A stretch of 64,000 bases of DNA, taken from the NCBI GenBank assembly GCA_934746015.1, contig CAKVEW010000008.1:60685-124684 (forward strand), read 5' to 3'. Below the pieces are notes generated by a model, which saw nothing but the letters and a program-made list of their open reading frames with translations, made no database searches and was not told where the DNA came from. The stretch comes from an uncultured Clostridium sp. (GTDB lineage: Bacteria; Bacillota; Clostridia; Clostridiales; Clostridiaceae). A program made the position numbers and the translations under genes. Within the stretch, counting starts at the first letter, position 1, and each line of letters starts with the position of its first letter. Positions 55,728 through 64,000 of this stretch are shown here, in pieces.

Positions 55728-56933
55728 TTATACTGTGGCGCTTTCTTCTTTTATATCTTTTCCTTTTGATTTTTTTATTTTAAGTTTAACTCCAGTTCCC
55801 TTAGATTTTGTATATACATCAAAGGCTACTGCAATTAATAATACAAATCCCTTAATAGCTTGTTGCCAGTCTATGCCTATTCCTAATATAGACATACCAT
55901 TATTTAAAACACCCATTACTAAGCCACCAATTATACCTCCAAAGACAGTACCAATTCCCCCCATTGCAGAAGCTCCACCGATATAACAAGCTGCAATTGC
56001 ATCTAATTCAAAGTTTTGACCTGCTTTTGGTGTTGCTGCATTAAGTCTACCTGCAAAAACCATACCTGCTAGTGCTGATAAAATTCCCATATTAACATAT
56101 ACAAGGAATAATGTTCTTTTTGTTTTCACTCCTGATAATTCTGCTGCCTTTTGATTCCCACCTGAAGCATATATATGTCTTCCTAAAACAGTTTTATCTG
56201 CTAAAAATGAATATCCTAAAACTAATATAGAAAGTAATACTAAAACTGTTGGTATTCCTTTATAGGAAGCTAGCCAATAAGTGAATATATTAACAATAGC
56301 TATAACTACTGAAGATTTTATAACTAATAAACTAATTGGCTCCACATTAAAAGCATTTTTTTCTTTTCTTTTTCTATTTTTCAACTGTAAATAAATGTAT
56401 ACTAAAGAAGCAATAATACCTACTATTGTTGCTGTACTTTTCCCTGGTATAAATCCAGAACTAATGGATTGAAATATTTCTGGAAATGGTGCTATTGTTT
56501 GTCCTTGTAAAATAACCAATGTTAGTCCCCTAAATATAAGCATTCCTGCCAATGTAACTATAAATGCTGGTATTTTTACATAAGCAATCCAAAATCCTTG
56601 CCAAGCCCCTATTAATCCACCAATAATTAAACATATTGGTAGTGCTATAAAAGGTGACATCTTGTAATTAACCATAAGCATAGCACTTATTGCACCTATA
56701 AAAGCTGCAACTGAACCTACAGAAAGGTCTACATTCCCAGTTACTATTACTAGTAACATTCCTATAGCTAAAATTAAAATATAGCTATTTTGAAGAATTA
56801 AATTAGTTACATTTAAAGGCTTTAATAATATACCATTAGTCAATATTTCAAATAATATCATTATGGATATAAGTGCAATTCCCATTCCATATCGTCTAAT
56901 GTTTCCACTTAATAATGATTTAATCTTTATCAT
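55728..56933 (-). CDS. Sugar ABC transporter permease (GguB/XylH type), arabinose system
   Basis: 401 residues with about ten membrane helices and the same family segments as the protein at 43637, such as TGNVDLSVGSVAAFIGAI, GFWIAYVKIPAFIVTLAGMLIFRG and LDAIAACYIGGASAMGGIGTVFGGIIGGLVMGVLNNGMSI. The C-terminus is longer and Lys-rich. Being in one operon with araBDA makes L-arabinose the likely substrate. Confidence 0.9.
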   Translation of the reverse strand: MIKIKSLLSGNIRRYGMGIALISIMILFEILTNGILLKPLNVTNLILQNSYILILAIGMLLVIVTGNVDLSVGSVAAFIGAISAMLMVNYKMSPFIALPICLIIGGLIGAWQGFWIAYVKIPAFIVTLAGMLIFRGLTLVILQGQTIAPFPEIFQSISSGFIPGKSTATIVGIIASLVYIYLQLKNRKRKEKNAFNVEPISLLVIKSSVVIAIVNIFTYWLASYKGIPTVLVLLSILVLGYSFLADKTVLGRHIYASGGNQKAAELSGVKTKRTLFLVYVNMGILSALAGMVFAGRLNAATPKAGQNFELDAIAACYIGGASAMGGIGTVFGGIIGGLVMGVLNNGMSILGIGIDWQQAIKGFVLLIAVAFDVYTKSKGTGVKLKIKKSKGKDIKEESATV

Positions 56934-56944
56934 AAATACTCCTC

Positions 56945-58468
56945 CTAACCCTTAACAATACAGCTCATTATATTTTCTTGTGATGCTTCACCAGAATCTA
57001 ATTCTCCAACTATTTTCCCTTCATTCATAACATAAACTCTATCACTTAATCCAAGTACTTCTGGGAGTTCTGAAGAGATAACTATTATTGCCTTGCCTTC
57101 TTCTGCTAGAGCATTAATTAATGTATAAATTTCATATTTTGCACCTACATCAATTCCCCTGGTAGGTTCATCTAAAATAAGTACATCTGGTTCTGAAAAA
57201 ATCCACTTACTTAATACTACCTTTTGCTGATTTCCTCCAGATAAATTACTAACACTTTGTAATATATCTGAACATTTTATGTTCATTTTTTCTTTAAAAT
57301 CTTCAGCAGCTCTTACTTCCTTATTATCATCTAAGATATTTTTTGAACTTACATTTTTCAAACTTGCTAAAGTTATATTATTTTTTATACTATCTATTGC
57401 TATAAATCCATTATTTTTTCTATCTTCAGTTACATAAGCTATACCTTTATTAATAGCATCACTTACATTTTTTAAATTAATCTCTTCATTATCCTTTAGT
57501 AACTTCCCTGTAATTCTACTTCCATAAGATTTTCCAAATAAGCTCATTGCTAATTCTGTTCTTCCTGATCCCATAAGACCTGCTATTCCAACTATTTCAC
57601 CTTTTTTTACATTTAAGTTAACATTTTTTATTACTTCCTTATTGGAATCATTTGTATCATAAACAGTCCAATTCTTAACTTCAAAGGATACTTCACCAAT
57701 TTTTTTATTTCTCTTAGGAAATCTATCTACAATATCTCTTCCAACCATGCCTCTAATAATTCTATCTTCCCTTAATCCCTCAATATTTTTATCTATAGTT
57801 TCAATAGTAGCTCCATCTCTAATTATTGTTATTCTATCTGCTACCTTAGATATTTCATTCAATTTATGAGAAATTAAAATGGATGTAACTCCTTGCTTTT
57901 TTAACTCTAATAATAACTCCAATAAAACTTCACTATCATAATCATTTAATGCTGCAGTTGGTTCATCTAATATTAATAATGAAACATTTTTAGATAAGGC
58001 TTTTGCTATTTCAACTAATTGCTGTTTACCTACTCCAATATTCATTATTAAAGTTTCTGGCGATTCCTTTAATCCCACTCTATTAAGTAATTCTTTTGAT
58101 TTATTTATTGTAAAATCCCAATTAATTATTCCTCTTTTACTTTGTTCATTCCCTAAAAACATATTTTCTGCTATAGATAAGTATTGAACCAAAGCTAGCT
58201 CTTGATGAATGATTACTATTCCTAATTTTTCACTATCTTTAATATTCTTAAATTCACACAACTTACCTTTAAAGTATATTTCCCCACTATAGCTACCATA
58301 TGGATATATCCCACTTAAAATATTCATTAAAGTTGATTTACCCGCTCCATTTTCTCCAACAATAGCATGAATTTCATTAGGTTTAACCTTTAGGTTAACA
58401 TTATCTAATGCTTTTACTCCTGGAAATAATTTTGTGATATTTTTCATTTCAAGGATAGTATCTTCCAT
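56945..58468 (-). CDS. Sugar ABC transporter ATPase (GguA type), arabinose system
   Basis: 507 residues, two ABC domains. First: [23 protein letters not shown]. Second: [41 protein letters not shown]. It is closely similar to the ATPase at 44852 throughout, so the two systems arose by duplication. It lies 11 bases upstream of its permease gene. Confidence 0.92.
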   Translation of the reverse strand: MEDTILEMKNITKLFPGVKALDNVNLKVKPNEIHAIVGENGAGKSTLMNILSGIYPYGSYSGEIYFKGKLCEFKNIKDSEKLGIVIIHQELALVQYLSIAENMFLGNEQSKRGIINWDFTINKSKELLNRVGLKESPETLIMNIGVGKQQLVEIAKALSKNVSLLILDEPTAALNDYDSEVLLELLLELKKQGVTSILISHKLNEISKVADRITIIRDGATIETIDKNIEGLREDRIIRGMVGRDIVDRFPKRNKKIGEVSFEVKNWTVYDTNDSNKEVIKNVNLNVKKGEIVGIAGLMGSGRTELAMSLFGKSYGSRITGKLLKDNEEINLKNVSDAINKGIAYVTEDRKNNGFIAIDSIKNNITLASLKNVSSKNILDDNKEVRAAEDFKEKMNIKCSDILQSVSNLSGGNQQKVVLSKWIFSEPDVLILDEPTRGIDVGAKYEIYTLINALAEEGKAIIVISSELPEVLGLSDRVYVMNEGKIVGELDSGEASQENIMSCIVKG

Positions 58469-58508
58469 TCCGATTCCTCCTTCTAAAAAAATAAGTCTAG
58501 TTATTAAA

Positions 58509-58540
58509 TATTTACGGAGCCTTGTATGGCTCCATAAATA
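58509..58540 (-). terminator. Intercistronic hairpin after the sugar-binding protein gene (arabinose system)
   Basis: TATTTA.GGAGCC / GGCTCC.TAAATA stem between the binding-protein and ATPase genes, 10 bases after the former. Same location as the hairpin at 46424-46468 in the paralogous system, different sequence. Confidence 0.7.
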
Positions 58541-58549
58541 TGTTTTTTA

Positions 58550-59647
58550 TTACTTTAATTGATCCTCAGTATAATATCCTGAATCTATTAATATTCCTTT
58601 ATAATTTTCTTTATCTACTGAAACTGGATCACAAAGATATGATGGTACAACCTTCTTGCCATTATCATAAGTCTTTGTATCATTAACAGGTGCTTCTTTT
58701 CCATTTAGTACTGCTTCTACCATTTGCACTGTTTTTTCTGCTAAAACTCTTGTATCTTTAAATACTGTTTGTGTTTGTTCTCCAATAATGATTGATTTTA
58801 CTGAAGGTATTTCTGCATCTTGACCAGTAACTATTGGTAACTTTTGATCACCTTTTCCATATCCAACACTCTTTAATGAAGATAATACTCCAATACTTAT
58901 TCCATCATATGGCGATAATACAGCATCAAGCATATCAGTTGTATAGTAAGTACTTAATAAGTTGTCCATTCTTGCTTGAGCAGTTGCTCCATCCCATCTT
59001 AATGTAGAAACTTTATCCATTCCCATTTGTCCACTCTTAACTACTAAAACTCCAGAATCTATATAAGTTTTTAAAACTGACATTGCTCCATCATAGAAAA
59101 AGTAAGCATTATTATCGTCTGGAGATCCACCAAATAACTCAATGTTGAATGGTCCTTTTTCCCCTTTATCTAAGCCTAATTTTTCTATTATATAATTTCC
59201 TTGTAAAACTCCAACTTTAAAATTATCAAAAGTTGAGTAATATGATATATTTTCAGTTCCTTTTATTAATCTATCGTAAGCAATTACAGGTATTCCTTCA
59301 TCTGCGGCTTTATTTATTACATCTACTAAAGCTTCTCCATCTATAGAACCAATTACCAAAACGTTTACACCTTTAGTAATCATATTTTCAATTTGAGAGA
59401 CTTGATTTTCTACTACATCTTCAGCAAATTGCATGTCCACTTTATATCCTAATTTCTCAAATTCTTTTTTCATATTATTTCCATCGTCTATCCATCTTTG
59501 AGATGACTTTGTTGGCAATGCTAATCCTACTGTTTTATTGTTTGATTCCCCCTTTGAATCACCATCATCTTTAGTTGTTCCTGAATTACACCCTACAAAC
59601 ATAACCGTCATTGCAAAAACCAAAATAGAAGTTAATATTTTTTTCAT
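58550..59647 (-). CDS. Sugar-binding lipoprotein (ChvE type), arabinose system
   Basis: 365 residues. Signal sequence with lipobox VMFVGC (Cys20). [67 protein letters not shown] and [21 protein letters not shown] parallel the protein at 46491 segment by segment. It is the first gene of the arabinose transport and catabolism operon, behind two AraR boxes. Ligand L-arabinose is inferred. Confidence 0.9.
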   Translation of the reverse strand: MKKILTSILVFAMTVMFVGCNSGTTKDDGDSKGESNNKTVGLALPTKSSQRWIDDGNNMKKEFEKLGYKVDMQFAEDVVENQVSQIENMITKGVNVLVIGSIDGEALVDVINKAADEGIPVIAYDRLIKGTENISYYSTFDNFKVGVLQGNYIIEKLGLDKGEKGPFNIELFGGSPDDNNAYFFYDGAMSVLKTYIDSGVLVVKSGQMGMDKVSTLRWDGATAQARMDNLLSTYYTTDMLDAVLSPYDGISIGVLSSLKSVGYGKGDQKLPIVTGQDAEIPSVKSIIIGEQTQTVFKDTRVLAEKTVQMVEAVLNGKEAPVNDTKTYDNGKKVVPSYLCDPVSVDKENYKGILIDSGYYTEDQLK

Positions 59648-59732
59648 ACAAATTCCCCTTTACAATTTTTAATAATTTAAATTTATTGTTTGTATGATTT
59701 ATTCTATAAAATCTCACCTCCAAGCCTTATTC

Positions 59733-59742
59733 TGTACGTACA
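59733..59742. promoter_or_regulatory. AraR operator 1
   Basis: TGTACGTACA, a perfect palindrome matching the core of the Bacillus AraR box (ATTTGTACGTACAAAT). It lies about 90 bases upstream of the arabinose-binding-protein gene. Confidence 0.75.
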
Positions 59743-59763
59743 TTATCTTGATTATCTAAAAAT

Positions 59764-59775
59764 ACTACGTACAAG
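59764..59775. promoter_or_regulatory. AraR operator 2
   Basis: ACTACGTACAAG, one good half site and one weaker half of the AraR box. Its centre is 31 bp from that of operator 1, three DNA turns, which suits cooperative binding or a small loop. Confidence 0.6.
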
Positions 59776-59846
59776 AATATTTTACTAATTATTTTAATAT
59801 TTGTAAATATTTTCAATATATATTTTGTAACATTTATTCCGACAAA

Positions 59847-59884
59847 AAAATCCCAAATTAGTTACTCTACCAATTTGGGATTTT
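59847..59884 (-). terminator. Terminator of araR
   Basis: Thirteen-bp stem AAAATCCCAAATT / AATTTGGGATTTT with a 12-base loop and TTTTTTTG after it on the minus strand. It begins immediately after the araR stop codon. Confidence 0.88.
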
Positions 59885-59885
59885 C

Positions 59886-60968
59886 TTATATTTTTTCTGT
59901 TGATCCTTTTATTATTAATTTAGGTTCAAAGGAATACTTAACAGATTCCTTTTTTCTATCTATAATGTCCAACAATGCTTCTGCGGATAATTTTCCTAGT
60001 CTATCTTTAGGATGCTCTATAGTAGTTAATCCACCTTCTATTAAACTTGATATAATTGCCTCATTATCATACCCTGCTATAGATATATCCTCTGGTACTT
60101 TTAATCCTAGTTCTCTAACAGCTTTAATAACTTGCACAGCAATCTTATCATTATAGCAAACTATTGCTGATGGTCTATCTTCCCTGCTTAATATACTTTT
60201 TGTAAATGCATATGGATAAAATTCTTCTTCAAAGGTCTTATAACCTCCTATTATATTATGGTCAATTTTTATATTATTAGACTTTAAAGCCTTAATATAC
60301 CCTTGTCTTCTCCTTACACCTTGTAAGTCATCTTCTTTAAAAATACCCGCTATCTTGATATGTCCATTCTGTATCAAATGATTACATAAAAGATATCCTC
60401 CTTTTTCATCATTCATAACAACATAAGAATTATTTAGATTTTCATATTCAGCATTAATCATTATATATGGTATTTTCCTCTTGTTTAACTCAATATAATA
60501 TTCCTTGTTAATATTAACAGTTGCACTAGCTGTAGGCTCTACTATTGCACCTACTATATTATAATTAAGCAATCTTTCTAAATGTTCAGCTTCCTTTTTC
60601 TTTTGATTATTTGTACTAAATAAAAGAATACCATATCCTCTTTTGCTTAAAACTTCCTCTATTCCTCTAATTATATTTGGAAATATATAATCAGAAATAT
60701 ATGTGGTAATTACCATCACCATTTTTTCTTTTTTTAATACCTCTTTGTTATTATCTGCACAAAAGGCACCAATACCCTTTTTTCTATATATATAGCTATC
60801 TTTCTCTAAATCAAAGATAGCTTGTCTAACAGTGTGTCTACTTACAGAAAACATTCTTGCCATTTCAAATTCTGTTGGTAGCTTATCTCCTGCTATTAAC
60901 TTGCCACCAGCTATTTCCCTTTTAAAAAAGTCACTTATCTCTAAATATTTCACTTTCCTTTCTGACAT
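59886..60968 (-). CDS. araR: Arabinose-responsive repressor AraR (GntR/LacI chimera)
   Basis: 360 residues. N-terminal GntR-type winged helix: EISDFFKREIAGGKLIAGDKLPTEFEMARMFSVSRHTVRQAIFDLEKD. C-terminal LacI/periplasmic-binding effector domain (70-360) with VMNDEKGGYLLCNHLIQNGH and PEDISIAGYDNEAIISSLIEGGLTTIEHPKDRLG. This fusion defines AraR, which releases DNA on L-arabinose binding. It stands upstream of the arabinose operon in the same direction but ends in its own terminator. Confidence 0.94.
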   Translation of the reverse strand: MSERKVKYLEISDFFKREIAGGKLIAGDKLPTEFEMARMFSVSRHTVRQAIFDLEKDSYIYRKKGIGAFCADNNKEVLKKEKMVMVITTYISDYIFPNIIRGIEEVLSKRGYGILLFSTNNQKKKEAEHLERLLNYNIVGAIVEPTASATVNINKEYYIELNKRKIPYIMINAEYENLNNSYVVMNDEKGGYLLCNHLIQNGHIKIAGIFKEDDLQGVRRRQGYIKALKSNNIKIDHNIIGGYKTFEEEFYPYAFTKSILSREDRPSAIVCYNDKIAVQVIKAVRELGLKVPEDISIAGYDNEAIISSLIEGGLTTIEHPKDRLGKLSAEALLDIIDRKKESVKYSFEPKLIIKGSTEKI

Positions 60969-61062
60969 ATCTCACCTCAAACAATTACCATACTTTACCA
61001 TATATATTGTATTGTAATATTTTTTATATATTTTGTCCATACAATTAATATACATAATAAAA

Positions 61063-61083
61063 AAGAGTCCTTATGAGACTCTT
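61063..61083 (-). terminator. Terminator of the kinase-like gene
   Basis: AAGAGTC / GACTCTT stem with TTTTTTATTATG after it on the minus strand, one base after the stop codon. Confidence 0.8.
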
Positions 61084-61084
61084 A

Positions 61085-61675
61085 TTATTCAAATTCTTTA
61101 TTTTGTATATATTGGTTATATCTTTTTTCCCAATCCATAGCAGACTTTTTATTTATTATCCTAATATCCTCTAAAAAACTTTCTAATACCCCTACTTTTT
61201 CTAAACCCTTCATTAAGTGTCTTGGATAAATAACTTTTTTATTATAACATTGCTTTGGATCTATAACCATTATCTCTTTATTATTAGTTATATATATATC
61301 TCTACATCTGGCATCTATTTTAGTAAATCTAAGCTTTTTAAACTCTGTTAGTAAATTATATAAACCTTCGGAAATTTCATAACTAAACCCTTTTTTCTTA
61401 ATATAACTATCTAATCTATACCCTTGTATCTTATCTCTTACAATATAAAACTTTCCTATATTATAGAGCCTTGGAAAATATTTAGATTTGCTTACCTTTT
61501 TTAAAATTTCTCCTTCTTCTTTACAACATTTTGCTTCTTGAAAAATCTTAATTGCTTTATTATTAGGAAGCTCATAAACTATCCCATTGTGTCCTTCTCC
61601 AAGAAAAACAGCCTCTTTAAAAAGTTTTTCAGTTTCAGCATCAAAATCTGCTGAATAAGAATAGGTCCTAGGCAT
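61085..61675 (-). CDS. Protein-kinase-like protein (YrzF-type)
   Basis: About 196 residues with reduced protein-kinase features. A Gly-rich loop LGEGHNGIVYELP, Lys in KAIKIFQ, Glu in CKEEGEILKKV, a hinge-like IVRDKIQGYRLDSYI, then IDARCRDIYITNNKEIMVIDPKQ, where D-x-x-x-R-D-I-Y-I and V-I-D-P stand for the catalytic and metal-binding loops. The layout recalls YrzF/YbdM-like bacterial small kinases. Substrate unknown. The ATG at 61675 follows GGGAGAG. No linked phosphatase gene. Confidence 0.65.
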   Translation of the reverse strand: MPRTYSYSADFDAETEKLFKEAVFLGEGHNGIVYELPNNKAIKIFQEAKCCKEEGEILKKVSKSKYFPRLYNIGKFYIVRDKIQGYRLDSYIKKKGFSYEISEGLYNLLTEFKKLRFTKIDARCRDIYITNNKEIMVIDPKQCYNKKVIYPRHLMKGLEKVGVLESFLEDIRIINKKSAMDWEKRYNQYIQNKEFE

Positions 61676-61789
61676 ATTACTCTCCCACAAAAATACTATT
61701 ATTATATATTATTATTTATTAGTCATTTTTATAACAACTTTAATGTTTAGATAGATATTATATTATTTAAGCTTCTTTTTAATCTAAAA

Positions 61790-62656
61790 TTATCTTTCAC
61801 TTCCAATGAACACTAAACCTAAAGTTCCTGGACCACCATGAGTTCCAATAACTGCTCCTATAGAATTTATAATAACATCTTTAACTTTAAATTCTTCTAA
61901 TATGATTTTTTTCATCTCTAATGCATCTTCAATGCAATCTGCATGACAAATAAATATATTTTGCTTTTCTAAGTCTTCTCCCTTTAATTCCATTTGTTGA
62001 ACCAAATTCTTTAAGGCCTTTTTTCTTCCCTTAATTTTTTCTGTAGCAACTACTCTTCCTTCATTATCTATTTTCAAAGTAGGCTTTATTCCAAGTAATC
62101 CTCCTACAGCTGCTACTGCTCCTGAAATACGTCCTCCTCTTTTTAGATGATTTAAATCATCTACTGTTATGGCATGAATAACTTTTCTTTTAATAGATTC
62201 TAAGTAGTTCACTATTTCTTCTATGCATATATTATCTTTTATCATTTCAACAGCCTTATATACTAAAGCACCTTCCCCTACAGATACACTTAATGAATCT
62301 ACAACATATATTTTTGCATCTTTATATTCCTCTAATACCATATTCCTAGCAGTAATTGCACTACTTACTGTTCCACTTAAAGCAGATGATATGCCTATAT
62401 AGAGAATTGTATCTCCTTTACTAGCATACATTGCAAATAAATTATAAAATGTTCCTACATTAACTTGGGTAGTTGAAGGAATTTCACCTTCCCTTACAGC
62501 TTTATAAAAATCTTTATGACTTAAAGTTTGTCCTAAGTCATCAGAAATAAATTCTCCATTTAAATTAACCATTAATGATGCTACATCAATATTATTTTCC
62601 TTAATATAATCTATAGATAAATCACAAGCTGAATCAGTTATTAACTTTATATTCAT
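61790..62656 (-). CDS. DegV-family fatty-acid-binding protein
   Basis: About 288 residues. ITDSACDLSIDYIKENNIDVASLMV at the start, the STTQVNVGTFYNLF segment, YIGISSALSGTVSSA and VDSLSVSVGEGALV around the lipid site, HLKRGGRISG, and a final GAVIGTHGGPGTLGLVFIG. Members of this family (FakB/DegV) bind fatty acids; FakB proteins present them to the FakA kinase for phosphorylation. No fakA is in the window. The ATG at 62656 is preferred over a TTG three codons upstream. Confidence 0.9.
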   Translation of the reverse strand: MNIKLITDSACDLSIDYIKENNIDVASLMVNLNGEFISDDLGQTLSHKDFYKAVREGEIPSTTQVNVGTFYNLFAMYASKGDTILYIGISSALSGTVSSAITARNMVLEEYKDAKIYVVDSLSVSVGEGALVYKAVEMIKDNICIEEIVNYLESIKRKVIHAITVDDLNHLKRGGRISGAVAAVGGLLGIKPTLKIDNEGRVVATEKIKGRKKALKNLVQQMELKGEDLEKQNIFICHADCIEDALEMKKIILEEFKVKDVIINSIGAVIGTHGGPGTLGLVFIGSER

Positions 62657-62962
62657 ATTATACAACTCCTATAAATTTCTATTTAAATTTATTGATATTA
62701 TAACTTCATTTTATTCCTGTGTCAAATGATTTGAATATCAAAGCAATTGTCATAATTAGTGATAGTTCAAAAATTAAAGAAAGGCACCAAATGAAATAAT
62801 TAAAGAATAAAGAATTTATAGTTAATTTGAGATATGAGTGTTTCATATAAATGTATTTTAAGTTTTACATGCCAAAACAATCCTAACTCCTCACTATTTC
62901 AATTTTCAGTAAAATGTTTATTTTATATCCAATATTAATCCTTAATTTTACAAAAATGTATA
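62657..62962. other. Divergent intergenic region between DegV and SDR genes
   Basis: About 300 AT-rich bases. Weak repeats such as AAATAATTAAAGAATAAAG at 62796 resemble the linker pieces of the palindromic blocks at 28639 and 29335. No gene is seen. Confidence 0.45.
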
Positions 62963-62991
62963 TTGACAAAAATTTGACAAAGGGTTATACT
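62963..62991 (+). promoter_or_regulatory. Sigma-A promoter of the short-chain dehydrogenase gene
   Basis: TTGACA (62963-62968), a 17-base spacer and TATACT (62986-62991). The start would be near 62998, about 40 bases before the gene. The spacer contains a second TTGACA-like TTTGACAA. Confidence 0.85.
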
Positions 62992-63037
62992 TCTATTGCA
63001 ATATGGCGATAAATTCGCTGATTTTAGGGAGGATATT

Positions 63038-63802
63038 ATGGCTCGTTTAAAAGGGAAGGTAGCAATAGTTACAGGGGGAAATTCTGGTGTAGGAGCTGCA
63101 ACTGCATTGTTATTTGCAAAAGAAGGTGCAAAGGTTGCCATTAGTGCTCGTCGTGAAGCTCAATTAATTGAAGTTGCCAATGAAATTAAAGAAGCAGGTG
63201 GCGAAGTTCTTACAGTTGTTACTGATATTTCAAAAACTGATGATGTTAAAAATTTAATTTCAAAAACAGTTGAAACTTTTGGTAAAGTCGACATTCTAGT
63301 TAATAATGCAGGGGTATTAGAATCAGGCTTAAAACCAATAGAATGTGTTCTTGATGATGATATGGATTATATCATAGACACAAATACAAAAGGAACAATG
63401 TACTGTATCCGTGAAGCTGCAAATGAAATGATGAATACTGGAAATGGATCTATTATAAATGTAGCATCAATAGCAGGTGCACTTGGATGTGGTGGGGCTG
63501 CATATGTTTCATCAAAAGCAGCAATTATTGGTGTAACAAAACATACTGCTTTACGTTTTGCAGGTACAAATATACGTTGCAATGTTGTATGTCCAGGAAC
63601 AATTGTAACTCCAATGGTATCTCATATGAACCCAGAAACCCTTGATAGAAATATGATGGGACAAATGGCTAAACATAGTGATTTATCTGTTAAACCATGT
63701 ATGCCTGATGATGTGGCTAACATTATTTTATTTTTAGCAAGTGATGAATCTCGTGCAATTACAGGACAAACACTAATTTCAGATTTTGGTAGCACTTTAT
63801 AG
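63038..63802 (+). CDS. Short-chain dehydrogenase/reductase (FabG-like)
   Basis: 254 residues, classical SDR. Cofactor motif VTGGNSGVGAATALLF (T-G-x3-G-x-G), NNAG in ILVNNAGVLE, catalytic Ser in IINVASIAGA and Y-x3-K in AAYVSSKAAIIG, and a CNVVCPGTIVTPM segment. An Arg after the first beta strand pair (ISARREAQ) suggests NADPH. The substrate is unknown: 3-oxoacyl, sugar or steroid reductases share these features. The ATG at 63038 follows GGGAGG; an in-frame ATG at 62996 lies at the predicted transcription start and is unlikely to be used. Plus strand, own promoter. Confidence 0.88.
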   Translation: MARLKGKVAIVTGGNSGVGAATALLFAKEGAKVAISARREAQLIEVANEIKEAGGEVLTVVTDISKTDDVKNLISKTVETFGKVDILVNNAGVLESGLKPIECVLDDDMDYIIDTNTKGTMYCIREAANEMMNTGNGSIINVASIAGALGCGGAAYVSSKAAIIGVTKHTALRFAGTNIRCNVVCPGTIVTPMVSHMNPETLDRNMMGQMAKHSDLSVKPCMPDDVANIILFLASDESRAITGQTLISDFGSTL

Positions 63803-64000
63803 TTTATATAATTTTGAATTTTAATTTGTTAAATACTAAATTTACTTAAACATTTTAATGTATATTTAACATAAACATATTAAAATTATCATTACATTTT
63901 GTAAAATAAAAAAGCATTAATCTATGGAGCTGTCGCATTAGCAGGTGAAAAAATCCGCTAGCGATAGCTCTTCTTCTATATTTAAAAGAAATTCTTTCAA
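63803..64000. other. Right edge of the window with hairpin
   Basis: No gene is seen in the last 200 bases. A GAGCTGTCGC...GCGATAGCTC hairpin lies at 63927-63970 (listed separately). Confidence 0.5.
63927..63970. repeat. GAGCTGTCGCATTAGC-type hairpin
   Basis: Arms GAGCTGTCGCATTAGCAG and CCGCTAGCGATAGCTC pair over most positions around a ten-base A-rich loop. The sequence is related to the inverted repeat at 31371-31465 and to the shorter GAGCTG hairpins. It may end a gene beyond the window on the minus strand. Confidence 0.6.

Overview
The window is AT-rich, low-GC Firmicute DNA and most likely comes from a Clostridium of cluster I (sensu stricto). Supporting signs are the codon use, GGAGG-type ribosome binding sites, TTG and GTG starts, NfnAB, an NADPH butanol-dehydrogenase-type alcohol dehydrogenase, a Cse60-like spore protein fragment, and a tmRNA whose tag reads AEDNFALAA. 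Almost all genes lie on the minus strand, so operons read from high to low coordinates.

Region by region. 1-2036: the edge of a Cse60-like gene and a berberine-bridge-type flavoprotein. 2037-10466: a complete nickel urease locus (ureABCEFGD plus a UreI/AmiS channel) preceded by an ECF nickel transporter (NikMN, NikQ, NikO). 10749-20148: a large sugar-catabolic operon with a PRD regulator carrying its own EIIA domain, ascorbate-family PTS IIB and IIC, a KdsD-like SIS isomerase, a DapA-family aldolase, a KDPG-type aldolase, a split transketolase and a phosphohexomutase. I do not recognise its substrate and it is the best candidate here for an undescribed pathway. 20554-24060: a nitroreductase, then an accessory zone of broken pieces (LAGLIDADG homing-endonuclease remnant, two unassigned fragments) and a TnpB without TnpA, ending at the 3' end of ssrA (tmRNA, 24070-24423). 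24682-31873: small housekeeping or detoxification-type genes (hydrolase, HD, VOC, nucleotide kinase, four GNAT domains in three genes, Gfo/Idh oxidoreductase), a secreted protein and an Rrf2 regulator. 32184-37936: NfnBA, an iron alcohol dehydrogenase and a sigma-54 activator with a clear -24/-12 promoter and two activator sites. 38220-43239: smpB, rnr, a bacterial PH-domain gene, secG and eno.

43637-60968 is a pentose regulon. It holds araR, a first sugar ABC transporter (binding protein, ATPase, permease) with araB, araD and araA, then a membrane-anchored binding protein plus LytS/YesN-type two-component system (like XylFII-LytST of C. beijerinckii) and a second, paralogous ABC transporter. 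Two AraR boxes 31 bp apart lie upstream of the arabinose operon. 61085-63802 holds a protein-kinase-like gene, a DegV lipid-binding protein and a short-chain dehydrogenase with a textbook sigma-A promoter.

Non-coding structure is rich. There are many intrinsic terminators, a family of GAGCTG...CAGCTC hairpins, two copies of a 43-46 bp palindrome, mosaic blocks of palindromes near the GNAT genes with a related piece inside the urease operon, and a 19-bp perfect inverted repeat with an unusually GC-rich loop. All calls come from reading the sequence; no database search was run.
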